Notes under the pieces: model-generated
Seen by the model: the letters and a program-made list of their open reading frames with translations, nothing else
Told to the model about the DNA's origin: nothing
Database searches by the model: none
Made by a program: the position numbers and the translations under genes
Assembly: GCA_023143095.1 (NCBI GenBank)
Contig: JAGLIF010000006.1
Span: 1-64,000, forward strand
Direction: 5' to 3'
Length of the DNA stretch: 64,000 nucleotides
Source of the DNA: Candidatus Altimarinota bacterium
GTDB taxonomy: Bacteria > Patescibacteriota > Gracilibacteria > UBA4473
Shown: positions 33,392-42,223 of the stretch, piece after piece
Layout of the letters: each line of letters starts with the position of its first letter
Position numbering within the stretch: position 1 is the first letter of the stretch

Positions 33392-36185
33392 TTTTTTTAA
33401 ATCAAAGAAACTAACCCTGTTTCTTTTCTGCCTTGTTGTAATTGTTTTTCTCTGGCAGATTCGTATTTTTTTAGTTTTTGTAGATCAAAATCAAGGAGAA
33501 AGATGGCGAGCAGTGATTCCACTAAAACATTATGCCGAATTACAAAAAAAAGAATTTTTGAATTTTTTTAAAAAAACGCTCTATCCCAATCCTAAAAAGT
33601 CTAAACTACCTCAATTTCATATTTCTATTGAACCAAAAAACCTAAAAAAACTCAACAAATCTCTTCCTGCTTCTGGCAAAAAATATATACCCGTTAAAAT
33701 AAATTTTCAAGGAAAATCTTTTAATGGAAAACTAAAATACAAAGGCGATAATTCATATCATTGGTACTATTCCAAAAAATCTTTTCAGTTAAAACTAAAA
33801 CAAGAAAAAACTATTTGGAATCATGACACTCTCATTTTTCGAAATATTAAAAGTGGAAGTATGATGAGTGAATATATTGGAAATTTTATTGCTTCAAAAT
33901 TTAATCTTCTCTCCATAGACGAAAAATATGTAGATATATATATAAATGGAAAATATAAAGGACTTTATCTTTATACTGAATCTTTCAAAGATAAAGCATT
34001 TTTTGAAACAAAAGAATATACAGAAAATACACTTTACAGAGGAGAGCACCATAGTAAAGATCTCATCACAGGATCTCCTTGGAACTTATTTCAAAATCCT
34101 TATGGATGGGAAATACTCGGTTCAAATGAAACAAAAGAACCTTTGAAATCAATGATCAATTCTCTTCGTAAAATAAATTATGAGAACAAGGCTGTTTATG
34201 ACGAGCTTTTTAAAATTATAAATCGTAATTATTTTGAAAACTTTATGGCTTGGGCTGCTCTAGTAGAAACATACCACTACGACCATTATCATAACCTTGT
34301 CTTTTATAATAACCCTTCCTCAGGAAAATTAATTCAACTTCCAGTTGATAGTGTAGCCTTCATGCTTTGGCACAATCCACAAAAAAATTTAGATATTGCC
34401 TCTAATGATTTATATAAAGCATTTCTCCGAAATCCTGATTTCATCTATAACAAAAATAAAATTCTTTGGACAAAACTTATCGCTGGTATTGAAAATAAAA
34501 TTCTAAAAGAAATTAAAACAACACATAAAAAAATTGAAGCAAGCATTTACGCTGATTTTTCAAAGGCACATATTGTTCCTATCAGAATTCCAATGTCTTA
34601 TCAGGAACATTTAGATTATTTGAAAAAATTAAAAATAAAAATCAAACAAATGTCTTCTGAGTACAAAACCCTATTGGAAGAGGTGAATGTAAAATACAAA
34701 ATCAACGAAGCAAAAAATCAAATTGATTTCCTTGTAAATGGATGGAGTAGTGTAAGAGTAGAGGAAATAAACACTTCTTGCCAAACAAACCAAGTTTTTC
34801 GTTCCACGAATATTCCATTGCAAAAAAATGAGCTTCTACATCCTGGACGAATCACAAATATAACAGAAGATTGGCCTTATAGTCTTGCACTCTCTCCTGC
34901 ACCATTAACCTATTCTTTTTTTATAAAAAATAATTGCAAAATTGACTCACTAAAATTAAAAAATGCAATAACAGAAAATGAAGTTATTCCAAAAAAAGTA
35001 GATTCTTTTGATGAGATTCCTCTTTCTAATTTTTCTTATCATCCTTGGAAAATCGAACAAGAAAAAGCAGAAACTTTATCACTAAAGCTTAAAAAAATCA
35101 AAGAACAGTATCCCCAATTTATTATTAAAAATAATCAATTAATTATTCCAGCCCGTCAACATACTATTTCTGAAAATATTATTATTCCTCAGGAAATTTT
35201 TACAAAGATATTTCCTGGAACAACTCTACTATTAGATGAAGGTGTCTCCATTATTTCTTACGGAAAAGTTTTCGCAGAAGGCACGAAAGAACACCCCATC
35301 ACCGTTAAAGCTAAAAATTCAGAAAAACCTTTTGGCGTTTTTGCCTTAGCAAATGAAGAAGCCTCTGGAAGCCAATTTAAATATTTTCAAATCGAACATG
35401 GAAGTGAAACCATCATCAATGGTATTTATTTTTCTGGTATGTTTTCAGCTTATCACAATGATAATGTCCTTGTTGAGAACTCAAAATTTTCCTATGCACA
35501 CGCGGATGATGCTCTGAATTTCAAATATTCAAACTCAAAAGTTTTATCTTCTGAATTTTATAAAAACAGTGCAGATGCGATTGATTTTGATTTTATGTCT
35601 GGAGAAATCCGCGGAAACAAATTTATCGAAAATGGAAACGATTCCATTGATACTTCTGGAGCAACAACTCTCATAAGAGATAATTATATTTCTAAATCAG
35701 GAGATAAATGCATGAGTTTTGGGGAAAAATCAAATACGGTTGTCATCAATAATATTCTAGATGGTTGTTTTATCGGCGTAGAGTGCAAAGACTCAACTAC
35801 TTCTGTTTTAATTAATAATGCTATCATAAATAATAAAACGGCAGTAAATGCTTACCAAAAAAAAGATTTCTTTGGTCCCGCTCATTGTGAATTTCATAAT
35901 TCAATTTTTGCGGGAAACAAGCGAGGCATTGTTGCAAAAAACAATTTTAACGAAAAAGGAAAAAAAATCTCTGATACTTCTGAAACAAGTATTAAAAATT
36001 CCATTCTTCCTTATCCTGAATATGATAAAAATGAAAATATTATTGAAAAAATCCTTCCATCCGTCCTTTCAGATGAAAGAATTGGAAACATTGAAAAACT
36101 CAAAGAAGTCTTTCCAGAATATATAAACCCTACAGTTAATATTGGAATCTTTAATAAAGAGGCTATCCCTTTTATAACTCCATGA
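33372..36185 (+). CDS. CotH kinase-family protein with right-handed beta-helix
   Basis: A 937-residue protein. It has an N-terminal membrane helix (about residues 14-34), then a CotH-type domain (about 75-430). That domain has KYKGDNSYHWYYSKKSFQLKL, where the Lys corresponds to CotH's nucleotide-binding region, ADLNING-like DIYINGKYKGLYLYTESF, and PVDSVAFMLWHN. After a linker, residues ~590-880 form a parallel beta-helix of the pectate-lyase type with repeated short Asn/Asp-rich rungs (SKFSYAHADDALNFKYSNS). CotH proteins phosphorylate extracellular proteins in spore formers; here a surface protein or glycan may be the target. Its stop overlaps the VTC gene (ATGA). Confidence 0.85.
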   Translation: MKQWINNFFKSKKLTLFLFCLVVIVFLWQIRIFLVFVDQNQGERWRAVIPLKHYAELQKKEFLNFFKKTLYPNPKKSKLPQFHISIEPKNLKKLNKSLPASGKKYIPVKINFQGKSFNGKLKYKGDNSYHWYYSKKSFQLKLKQEKTIWNHDTLIFRNIKSGSMMSEYIGNFIASKFNLLSIDEKYVDIYINGKYKGLYLYTESFKDKAFFETKEYTENTLYRGEHHSKDLITGSPWNLFQNPYGWEILGSNETKEPLKSMINSLRKINYENKAVYDELFKIINRNYFENFMAWAALVETYHYDHYHNLVFYNNPSSGKLIQLPVDSVAFMLWHNPQKNLDIASNDLYKAFLRNPDFIYNKNKILWTKLIAGIENKILKEIKTTHKKIEASIYADFSKAHIVPIRIPMSYQEHLDYLKKLKIKIKQMSSEYKTLLEEVNVKYKINEAKNQIDFLVNGWSSVRVEEINTSCQTNQVFRSTNIPLQKNELLHPGRITNITEDWPYSLALSPAPLTYSFFIKNNCKIDSLKLKNAITENEVIPKKVDSFDEIPLSNFSYHPWKIEQEKAETLSLKLKKIKEQYPQFIIKNNQLIIPARQHTISENIIIPQEIFTKIFPGTTLLLDEGVSIISYGKVFAEGTKEHPITVKAKNSEKPFGVFALANEEASGSQFKYFQIEHGSETIINGIYFSGMFSAYHNDNVLVENSKFSYAHADDALNFKYSNSKVLSSEFYKNSADAIDFDFMSGEIRGNKFIENGNDSIDTSGATTLIRDNYISKSGDKCMSFGEKSNTVVINNILDGCFIGVECKDSTTSVLINNAIINNKTAVNAYQKKDFFGPAHCEFHNSIFAGNKRGIVAKNNFNEKGKKISDTSETSIKNSILPYPEYDKNENIIEKILPSVLSDERIGNIEKLKEVFPEYINPTVNIGIFNKEAIPFITP

Positions 36186-36916
36186 TTGAAAAGAAAATAA
36201 ACCGACATTTTCGACGATTTGAATTCAAATATTTTTTGGAGAAGAGTTTATCTGATTTTCTCATCCCAGAACTTATGAATTACATGGAATGGGATCCTTA
36301 CATTGGAGATAAGGATTATTATGAATGTCATTCCTTATATCTTGATAATAAAAATCTAAAATGTTATCACGAAAAAATCGATGGTCTTTTAAATAGAAAA
36401 AAAGTCCGTATTCGCACTTACAAAAAAAACTATGGAAACGAAGACAATCTTTTTTTTGAGCTCAAACGAAAATCAGGAGAAATTGTCCTAAAAGACCGTG
36501 AAATCATTCCTGGAAAATTCTTAGATATTTTTTTAGAAAATCCTTTTTCTCTTTTGAAAGAAAAAACTTTTGATCAAGAGTTTTTAAATGAGTTTATTTT
36601 TGAAACTGTAAATTATCAACTAAAACCAAAATGTTTAGTCAGTTATAAACGAAAACCTTTTTTTGCTAAAAACAACCCTGGTTTTCGTGTTACCTTCGAC
36701 TATAACCTTGAATTTGCTACTGCTTCAGGTAGCAATTATAATCAAGTTTTTACCCCTATGCATGAAGAATTTATCATAATAGAAGTAAAATTTAACGGTA
36801 CATTGCCTCACTGGTTTCATTCTATTATTGAAAATTATCGATTGAAACAAACCACCTCCTGTAAATATTGCTTTGGACTTGATACCCTTTCCACACAGTC
36901 TAAATTTGTATTTTAA
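36182..36916 (+). CDS. VTC-domain protein (polyphosphate polymerase-like)
   Basis: A 244-residue VTC-type tunnel domain: RRFEFKYFLEKS at the N-terminus, then the basic nucleotide/phosphate-binding strands KKVRIRTYKKNYG and FFELKRKSGEIVLKDR, CLVSYKRKPFFA, and the late acidic IIIEVKFNG. These match the catalytic residues of the polyphosphate polymerase Vtc4 in character. In bacteria such proteins occur next to CotH and DUF4956 genes, as here. Whether this one makes polyphosphate is not known. Confidence 0.85.
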   Translation: MIEKKINRHFRRFEFKYFLEKSLSDFLIPELMNYMEWDPYIGDKDYYECHSLYLDNKNLKCYHEKIDGLLNRKKVRIRTYKKNYGNEDNLFFELKRKSGEIVLKDREIIPGKFLDIFLENPFSLLKEKTFDQEFLNEFIFETVNYQLKPKCLVSYKRKPFFAKNNPGFRVTFDYNLEFATASGSNYNQVFTPMHEEFIIIEVKFNGTLPHWFHSIIENYRLKQTTSCKYCFGLDTLSTQSKFVF

Positions 36917-36978
36917 GATTTAAAAAATATCATATACGCAAAAAATGAATGATAAATAATTTTATTAAAAATTGAAAC

Positions 36979-37662
36979 ATGGACATTTTTAAAACAAAAG
37001 AACTCATTAGACTTTTCGCTGACCCTCTCCAAATTGTTTTTCTTTTAGGACTTTCTACTGTTTTAGGTCTTATCATTGCTTGGACTTATCATCGAACACA
37101 CCGAGGATTTTCTTTTTCTCAAAATTTTTCCAATACACTGGTTCTCATGACCGTTATCACCACGCTTATTATCATGATTATTGGAGATAATATCGCTCGT
37201 GCTATCGGTATCTTTGGAGCTTTTTCAATTGTCCGATTCCGAACAGCTGTAAAAGATGCTAGAGACACTGCATTTGTTTTTTTTGCTCTCGCGGTTGGAC
37301 TCGCTATCGGTACTGGATCTATTCCTATTGGAATCGTCGGAACAATATTTGTTTCAGCACTTATTTTTGGTCTCTATTTTGGAAATTTTGCAGGACCTAA
37401 AAAATTGGATTATGTCCTTAACTTTCGAATGGATGCCAAGGAACATGATGAATCTATCTTCAAAAACCTGTTTTCCAAATATGTTAAATCTGAAATGCTT
37501 CTCAATGTAGAATCAAAAGAACGAGGAAAATTCCTCATTTTCACTTTTAATATAAGTCTTAAAAACAATATTTTTCTCAAAGATTTTCTCGATGAGTTAG
37601 CCACTCTTAAGGGTATTTCTGAAGCTAGCATGGTCAGTTCAAAAAGTGATCTAGAGTTTTAA
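36979..37662 (+). CDS. DUF4956-family membrane protein
   Basis: A 227-residue protein. Four or so membrane helices occupy residues ~15-150, with the conserved IGDNIARAIGIFGAFSIVRFRTAVKDARDTAF between helices (residues ~72-103), diagnostic of DUF4956. A soluble C-terminal ferredoxin-like domain follows. It is the third member of the CotH-VTC-DUF4956 trio, 62 bp after the VTC gene. Confidence 0.88.
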   Translation: MDIFKTKELIRLFADPLQIVFLLGLSTVLGLIIAWTYHRTHRGFSFSQNFSNTLVLMTVITTLIIMIIGDNIARAIGIFGAFSIVRFRTAVKDARDTAFVFFALAVGLAIGTGSIPIGIVGTIFVSALIFGLYFGNFAGPKKLDYVLNFRMDAKEHDESIFKNLFSKYVKSEMLLNVESKERGKFLIFTFNISLKNNIFLKDFLDELATLKGISEASMVSSKSDLEF

Positions 37663-37671
37663 TCCCTCTTT

Positions 37672-39504
37672 ATGAAAGCACTCTTTAACTTAAAATATTT
37701 AAATAAAGTCTTTAACTCTATTTTTATTAGTTTCTTTTGTTTTTATGGTGTTTCTTTTTTAGTTCTCGATGAACAATTTCGTCGTCTAGGAATTTCGCCT
37801 GAAGGAGCTTTTGGAATTACTGGTATACTTTTGCTCTCGTTAGGAATTGTAACCTTTCTTTATTTTAAAAAAACACACTTTAAAGAATCTTCTCCTGTTC
37901 AAAAACAACAGTCTTACTTTTTTTATTTTTTACTACTCTTATACCTTGTTTTCTTAGCTTTTACGATCTTTTGGGGGAGAACTGAGTTCGAAAGATCGTC
38001 TGATTCCAATTTCTATCACCACCAAATCATAAAAAGCTTACTTTCTTTTTTTTATGAATTTAATTTAAATATTGAAAGTTCCATTTATTCTGAAACATTT
38101 CCTCGTGTTGCAGAAAGTTTTACCGCTTTATTTTTAATAATTTTTCAAAAACTAACCTTCCTGCGTGCTCAGTTTTTTTGTTTCCTGTGCTTGTTTTCCT
38201 TTGCCTTTTTTCGATTTTGTAAAATTTTAGAGGCGAAGCTAACATTTGTCCTTTTTGTTTTTATCCTCTCAGTACCAACTATATTTTTACAACTACATAC
38301 AAATTACATAGATTTATTTGTTGTTCCTATTTTTTTAATTGGTATTTCTTTTTTAATAACAGCTAGATCGACCTATAGTTTTTTCATTGGGATCTTATGG
38401 CTTGCCTTGCTAGGAGGTCTTAAATTACCATTTTTTATTGTAAGTTTTTTTATTATTTTAGTTTTTGGACTGTATAAAATTCAACATAAAAAATTAAAGT
38501 TTACTTGGCGTTTTATATTTTTAAGTAGTCTTTGTTTTGCACTTCCTTTGTTTCCTCTTTTAATAGGAAATCTTGTTAAATATGGGAGTCCGACAGCTCC
38601 CTATTCTTTTTTATTTTTTGATGGAAAAGATGTTTTCACATCTAATTTTTTTCAAAATCGTCCTATAGAATTCAAAGAAAATATGAATATCTTCTCTTCT
38701 AGTCTTTTAAGATTTTTATACTCTCATTTTTATAAAGGTTTTGAGTTTTTTGTTCATTATGATGCTCGTCTTGGAGGCGGTGGATTTTTATTTCTTTTTT
38801 TGATTTTAAGTGTTGTTTCTATTTATATACAAAAACTATTAACATTAACAAAAGAAAGCCTTTCTAGTTTCCATATCTTGATTGAAAAGATCGAAAAAAC
38901 GGAGTTATTTTTAATATTAGCCGTAATTTCTCTTTTTATTATCCCAGAAACTTATTGGTTTCGATATATCATTTTAATTTTTTTGTTTTTTTCTCTTATT
39001 CTGTTTTTTGAAATCAAAAAACTTCCCCCGAGAGTAAAAAATGTTTTATTAGTTTTTATTTTCTCAATGTCTTTTTTCCAATTTTCAATATCGAAACTTA
39101 GAATTATGGAGCATTATAATAAGTTTCCTCAAAAGTTCTCTGAATTTTTAAATTTAACGCTATATTCTTCTCAACGGATAAATGAAGAAATGTTAGCACT
39201 GCAAAATTATTTAAAAAACTCAAAAAAAATAGCCCTCTTTATGGACTTAGAAAAACATTCTCGTCGAGTCGGTAATTATGTAAGTGCTTCTCCTGTTTTT
39301 TCTTCTGTGGAATATTTTGATTTAAATAAAAATAAACCGTTCGACTTAAATAAAGTTTTTGAAAACTTCGATACAGTTATTTTAATTGGGAAAGATCTGG
39401 AAGAGCTTGAATCTATACTTGGAACGAGGAAGATTGATTTAATTATTTATGACGGAGTAAACAATGGAATTGTCTCCTTAAAAAAGAAAATGCTTGATCA
39501 ATAA
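37672..39504 (+). CDS. Polytopic membrane protein, probable GT-C-type glycosyltransferase
   Basis: A 610-residue protein with about 11-12 membrane segments and a soluble C-terminal ~110 residues. The first long external loop contains the acidic and His-rich GRTEFERSSDSNFYHH near residues 103-118, the position where GT-C enzymes keep their catalytic acids. Together with the locus context, this suggests a polyprenyl-phosphate-sugar-dependent transferase or polymer ligase. No closer family is recognised. Its 3' end overlaps the convergent acyltransferase gene by 62 bp. Confidence 0.55.
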   Translation: MKALFNLKYLNKVFNSIFISFFCFYGVSFLVLDEQFRRLGISPEGAFGITGILLLSLGIVTFLYFKKTHFKESSPVQKQQSYFFYFLLLLYLVFLAFTIFWGRTEFERSSDSNFYHHQIIKSLLSFFYEFNLNIESSIYSETFPRVAESFTALFLIIFQKLTFLRAQFFCFLCLFSFAFFRFCKILEAKLTFVLFVFILSVPTIFLQLHTNYIDLFVVPIFLIGISFLITARSTYSFFIGILWLALLGGLKLPFFIVSFFIILVFGLYKIQHKKLKFTWRFIFLSSLCFALPLFPLLIGNLVKYGSPTAPYSFLFFDGKDVFTSNFFQNRPIEFKENMNIFSSSLLRFLYSHFYKGFEFFVHYDARLGGGGFLFLFLILSVVSIYIQKLLTLTKESLSSFHILIEKIEKTELFLILAVISLFIIPETYWFRYIILIFLFFSLILFFEIKKLPPRVKNVLLVFIFSMSFFQFSISKLRIMEHYNKFPQKFSEFLNLTLYSSQRINEEMLALQNYLKNSKKIALFMDLEKHSRRVGNYVSASPVFSSVEYFDLNKNKPFDLNKVFENFDTVILIGKDLEELESILGTRKIDLIIYDGVNNGIVSLKKKMLDQ

Positions 39505-40528
39505 CATTGTTAAATCTAATTAATAAAAAAACCAAAAAATAACAAAAGATAATATTAAAACCAAAACAGATCAAAAAAGTAAAAAGTGTGTTGATTTCAA
39601 ATAGTTTTAATAATACCAATACTTGATATACTATCGAGCTCGAAATTCCCTGACAAAAATAGATCCACAAGCTATTTCTTCCCGAATATTGAAAAAATTT
39701 AGTTAAAAGAACCTGTCTACTCTTTTGTGATTTTTTTTCACGATTTAAAAAGTACGCAGCAATAAATATAGAGAAAAGAGAATACAATAAATAAAGAAGT
39801 TGTGGCGGGAATTTAAACTCTTGAAAATTTGTCGTAAATATTTCTTTCCCACGAATTAAAAAAATTGTTGTTAATAAAAACAAAAAACATAAAAACAATT
39901 CCTTCTTGCTTTTTATTTTCAAATTAAAATAACCAAGAGCAAAAATAAAAAAATAAAAAATAAAAAATCCCAAATTATGAAAATAATAAGTAAGTCGAAA
40001 TGCAGAAAAATTATTTTCTGAAATTAAAATTACTAATCCAAATAATAAAAAGATAAAAGCTGCTTTGGTTTTTTTGATAAAAAACAATACTGGCACCATC
40101 AAATAAACGGGAATAAATATATGTAAAAACCAAAAAGTTCCCATTCCAGCTACAGCTAATTCATAGTTTGGATGTTTTCGAAACAAAATCCAATCCTTTA
40201 TATCTAAAAAAGTCAATTTAAGCGTTATAACAAAATCGTTAAGAATTGTTTCATAGAAAAGCAAACAAAGCACAAAGAATAAAAAGAAAACTAAGTAATT
40301 TTTATAAATTTTCAAAAAACGAAAAAGGAATTTCTTATAATCAAATGTTTGTAATTGTGCCGCAAATCCACTCAAATAAAAAAACAGGGGTACCTCAAAA
40401 AGTAATGAAAGTTCTCTAAAAAGTGGATTTGAAATATAACTCGTTCCACTCCACCAAAGAGTATGAATCAAAATAATATTAAAAATCGCCAATCCACGTA
40501 GAACATCCAATGTTACGACTCTTTTCAT
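39443..40528 (-). CDS. Acyltransferase family 3 (OafA/YrhL-like)
   Basis: A 361-residue membrane protein with about ten hydrophobic helices. It opens VTLDVLRGLAIFNIILIHTLWW, with the catalytic-type His in the first helix, then PLFFYLSGF and WFLHIFIPVYLMVP. It probably O-acetylates a surface sugar from the cytoplasmic acyl donor. It is the last gene of a four-gene minus-strand operon with the flippase, HAD phosphatase and phosphoribosyltransferase, overlapping the flippase gene by 4 bp. Confidence 0.88.
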   Translation of the reverse strand: MKRVVTLDVLRGLAIFNIILIHTLWWSGTSYISNPLFRELSLLFEVPLFFYLSGFAAQLQTFDYKKFLFRFLKIYKNYLVFFLFFVLCLLFYETILNDFVITLKLTFLDIKDWILFRKHPNYELAVAGMGTFWFLHIFIPVYLMVPVLFFIKKTKAAFIFLLFGLVILISENNFSAFRLTYYFHNLGFFIFYFFIFALGYFNLKIKSKKELFLCFLFLLTTIFLIRGKEIFTTNFQEFKFPPQLLYLLYSLFSIFIAAYFLNREKKSQKSRQVLLTKFFQYSGRNSLWIYFCQGISSSIVYQVLVLLKLFEINTLFTFLICFGFNIIFCYFLVFLLIRFNNVIDQAFSFLRRQFHCLLRHK

Positions 40529-40857
40529 TTTTGAGAAATTAATAAGATAGCTATAAGTAAAAAGAACAAACCAATGACTTGTTTTAAGTTTATACTTTCA
40601 TTAAAGAAGCAATAGGAAACAACTGTTACTAAAATTATACTTCCCGATGTTAGAATTGGATAAGCAATTGATAAATTTATTTTTGAGAGAATATAAAAAT
40701 ACAAAATCAAACTCAAAACAAAGCAAAATATACCTAAAAACAAATAATAATTTTGGAATAATTCGACCATTGAAAAGTTTCTTGCCCCTAGTTTTAAAAA
40801 AACATTTCCCCCTGCGGCTAAAACGATTGCTCCCAATAACACTATTGCATTAATCAT
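40525..40857 (-). CDS. EamA/SMR-like small transporter, probable lipid-linked sugar flippase
   Basis: A 110-residue protein with four membrane helices. Features are GNVFLKLGARNFS after helix 1, SIAYPILTSGSIILVTVVSYCFF in helix 3-4 and a final LLIAILLISQK. Members of this small DMT group include ArnE/ArnF, which flip undecaprenyl-phosphate-aminoarabinose. Its place between a polyprenyl-phosphoribose pathway and an acyltransferase supports a flippase role here. It overlaps both neighbours by 4 bp. Confidence 0.8.
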   Translation of the reverse strand: MINAIVLLGAIVLAAGGNVFLKLGARNFSMVELFQNYYLFLGIFCFVLSLILYFYILSKINLSIAYPILTSGSIILVTVVSYCFFNESINLKQVIGLFFLLIAILLISQK

Positions 40858-41300
40858 TTTTTTAAAAAATTACCAAACGAAAAATCAAATAAATCATCAA
40901 TAAAATTAATGGTTTTAATAAGAAATCGTTCGTTTCCTGACAAGATTCGCTTAACTAAAATAAACTCTGCACCAATATTTCTTGCAAAAAACCTATCCGT
41001 TAAAAACTTGTCTCCAATTACAATTTTTGGCATTTCTCGTTCCACTGTAGATAAACTATTTAAAATTTTAGAACTTGGCTTTTTAGGTGTTGTTTTTAGT
41101 ATTTCAAGTTTTGTGATTTTTGATATTTGCTGATTTCTATAATGATTTCTTGAGTTTGTGCACAAATAAACTTTGTTATTTTTTTGTAGGTTTTCAATGA
41201 AATATAACATTTTATTCTCAATTTCTGTTGAATTATCCGCCGTAATTGTTCCATCTATATCCAGAAAGATAAGATGGTTTTTAATTTTTAAAAATTTCAT
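40854..41300 (-). CDS. HAD-superfamily phosphatase
   Basis: A 148-residue HAD phosphatase. Motif I is FLDIDGT (Asp14 and Asp16), followed by CTNSRN as motif II and GDKFLTDRFFARNIGAEFILV as motif IV. This is the small, capless HAD-IIIA type resembling YqeG and PgpP. Upstream in-frame codons exist, but the ATG at 41300 overlaps the phosphoribosyltransferase stop (ATGA), which is the usual coupling in this operon. It may dephosphorylate a polyprenyl-phospho-ribose-5-phosphate, an inference from context. Confidence 0.82.
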   Translation of the reverse strand: MKFLKIKNHLIFLDIDGTITADNSTEIENKMLYFIENLQKNNKVYLCTNSRNHYRNQQISKITKLEILKTTPKKPSSKILNSLSTVEREMPKIVIGDKFLTDRFFARNIGAEFILVKRILSGNERFLIKTINFIDDLFDFSFGNFLKK

Positions 41301-42133
41301 TGAATAGAAAGAATTAAAATAGAGACTAGAATCCATAAAATCCCACTCAAAAAAACTGCTGGGTCAAAAAGTAATTTTTCTGGCTCTTCCCCTTTTCCAT
41401 GATAAAAAACTAAATAATAATATCGAAAAATACCAAAAAGCACAATGGGAATAGTAAAGATGAAGTTTGGTGATTTTTCTACCACATAGAGACAATAAAA
41501 TACAATAGTAAGCGTCGTTGAAATCCCCATAAAAAGTTCTAACATTTCTTTCTGATAATGTTCCAATATATTTCGAGATAATGTTTGATTTTTTAATTCA
41601 GAATATCTTTTGGCAACAACTAAAAAAAGTGCTCCAAAAAAAGTCGTTAAAAGCATCCAACTTGAAACTCGTACTCCAACAATTGCAGCTCCAGCAAAAA
41701 TTCGAAATAAATACATAAGAGCAACCGAAATAATATCAATTGATACAATATGCTTGAGCCAAAAAGAATATAGAATATTAAAAATAAAATAGATTCCCAA
41801 AATAATTTGAAAATCAAAAGGAAGGTGAAAGCTTAAAAAAATCCCAATTGTAATCAAGATTGTTCCCAGTACCTTTGCCATTGTCATTGAAATTTTTCCT
41901 GATGCAATTGGACGATTTTTCTTTTGCGGATGCAATTTGTCTTTTTCGATATCACAAACATCATTCAAAACATAAACAACACTTGCTATAAAAGAGAATG
42001 CAAAAAAGCCTAAAATAGCTTGAAAAATTAAAGTTATATCAAAAAAAGAACATGCAAAAATCAATGGTGCAAAAATCAAAAGATTCTTAATCCAATGAAA
42101 AATTCTGATTTCTTTTAAGAGATTGTTCATCAT
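41297..42133 (-). CDS. UbiA-type polyprenyl-phosphate phosphoribosyltransferase (DPPR synthase-like)
   Basis: A 278-residue membrane enzyme. The UbiA acid motif is NDVCDIEKDKLHP, followed by KKNRPIASGKI and the second-half SIDIISVALMYLFRIFAGA and KRYSELK. These match mycobacterial decaprenyl-phosphate phosphoribosyltransferase (the Rv3806c type) rather than menaquinone or heme enzymes. It would transfer 5-phosphoribose from PRPP to a polyprenyl phosphate. The epimerase steps that convert the product to arabinose (DprE1/DprE2) are not in the window. It is the first gene of the four-gene operon. Confidence 0.85.
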   Translation of the reverse strand: MMNNLLKEIRIFHWIKNLLIFAPLIFACSFFDITLIFQAILGFFAFSFIASVVYVLNDVCDIEKDKLHPQKKNRPIASGKISMTMAKVLGTILITIGIFLSFHLPFDFQIILGIYFIFNILYSFWLKHIVSIDIISVALMYLFRIFAGAAIVGVRVSSWMLLTTFFGALFLVVAKRYSELKNQTLSRNILEHYQKEMLELFMGISTTLTIVFYCLYVVEKSPNFIFTIPIVLFGIFRYYYLVFYHGKGEEPEKLLFDPAVFLSGILWILVSILILSIQ

Positions 42134-42191
42134 TTTTTGTTAGTCTATATTTTATTCTGAAACTTGTCGAATCACCCCTAATCTCTATAGT

Positions 42192-42222
42192 AACCTCTGA
42201 TAAATAACTTTATTTCTATAAA
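42192..42222 (+). promoter_or_regulatory. 31-bp repeat upstream of the FdtA-like gene
   Basis: Identical over 31 bp to 17245-17275 upstream of uvrC. Here it ends 1 nt before the ATG and includes TATAAA at 42217-42222, so any transcript starting at it would be leaderless or the promoter would lie further up. Confidence 0.5.
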
Positions 42223-42223
42223 T

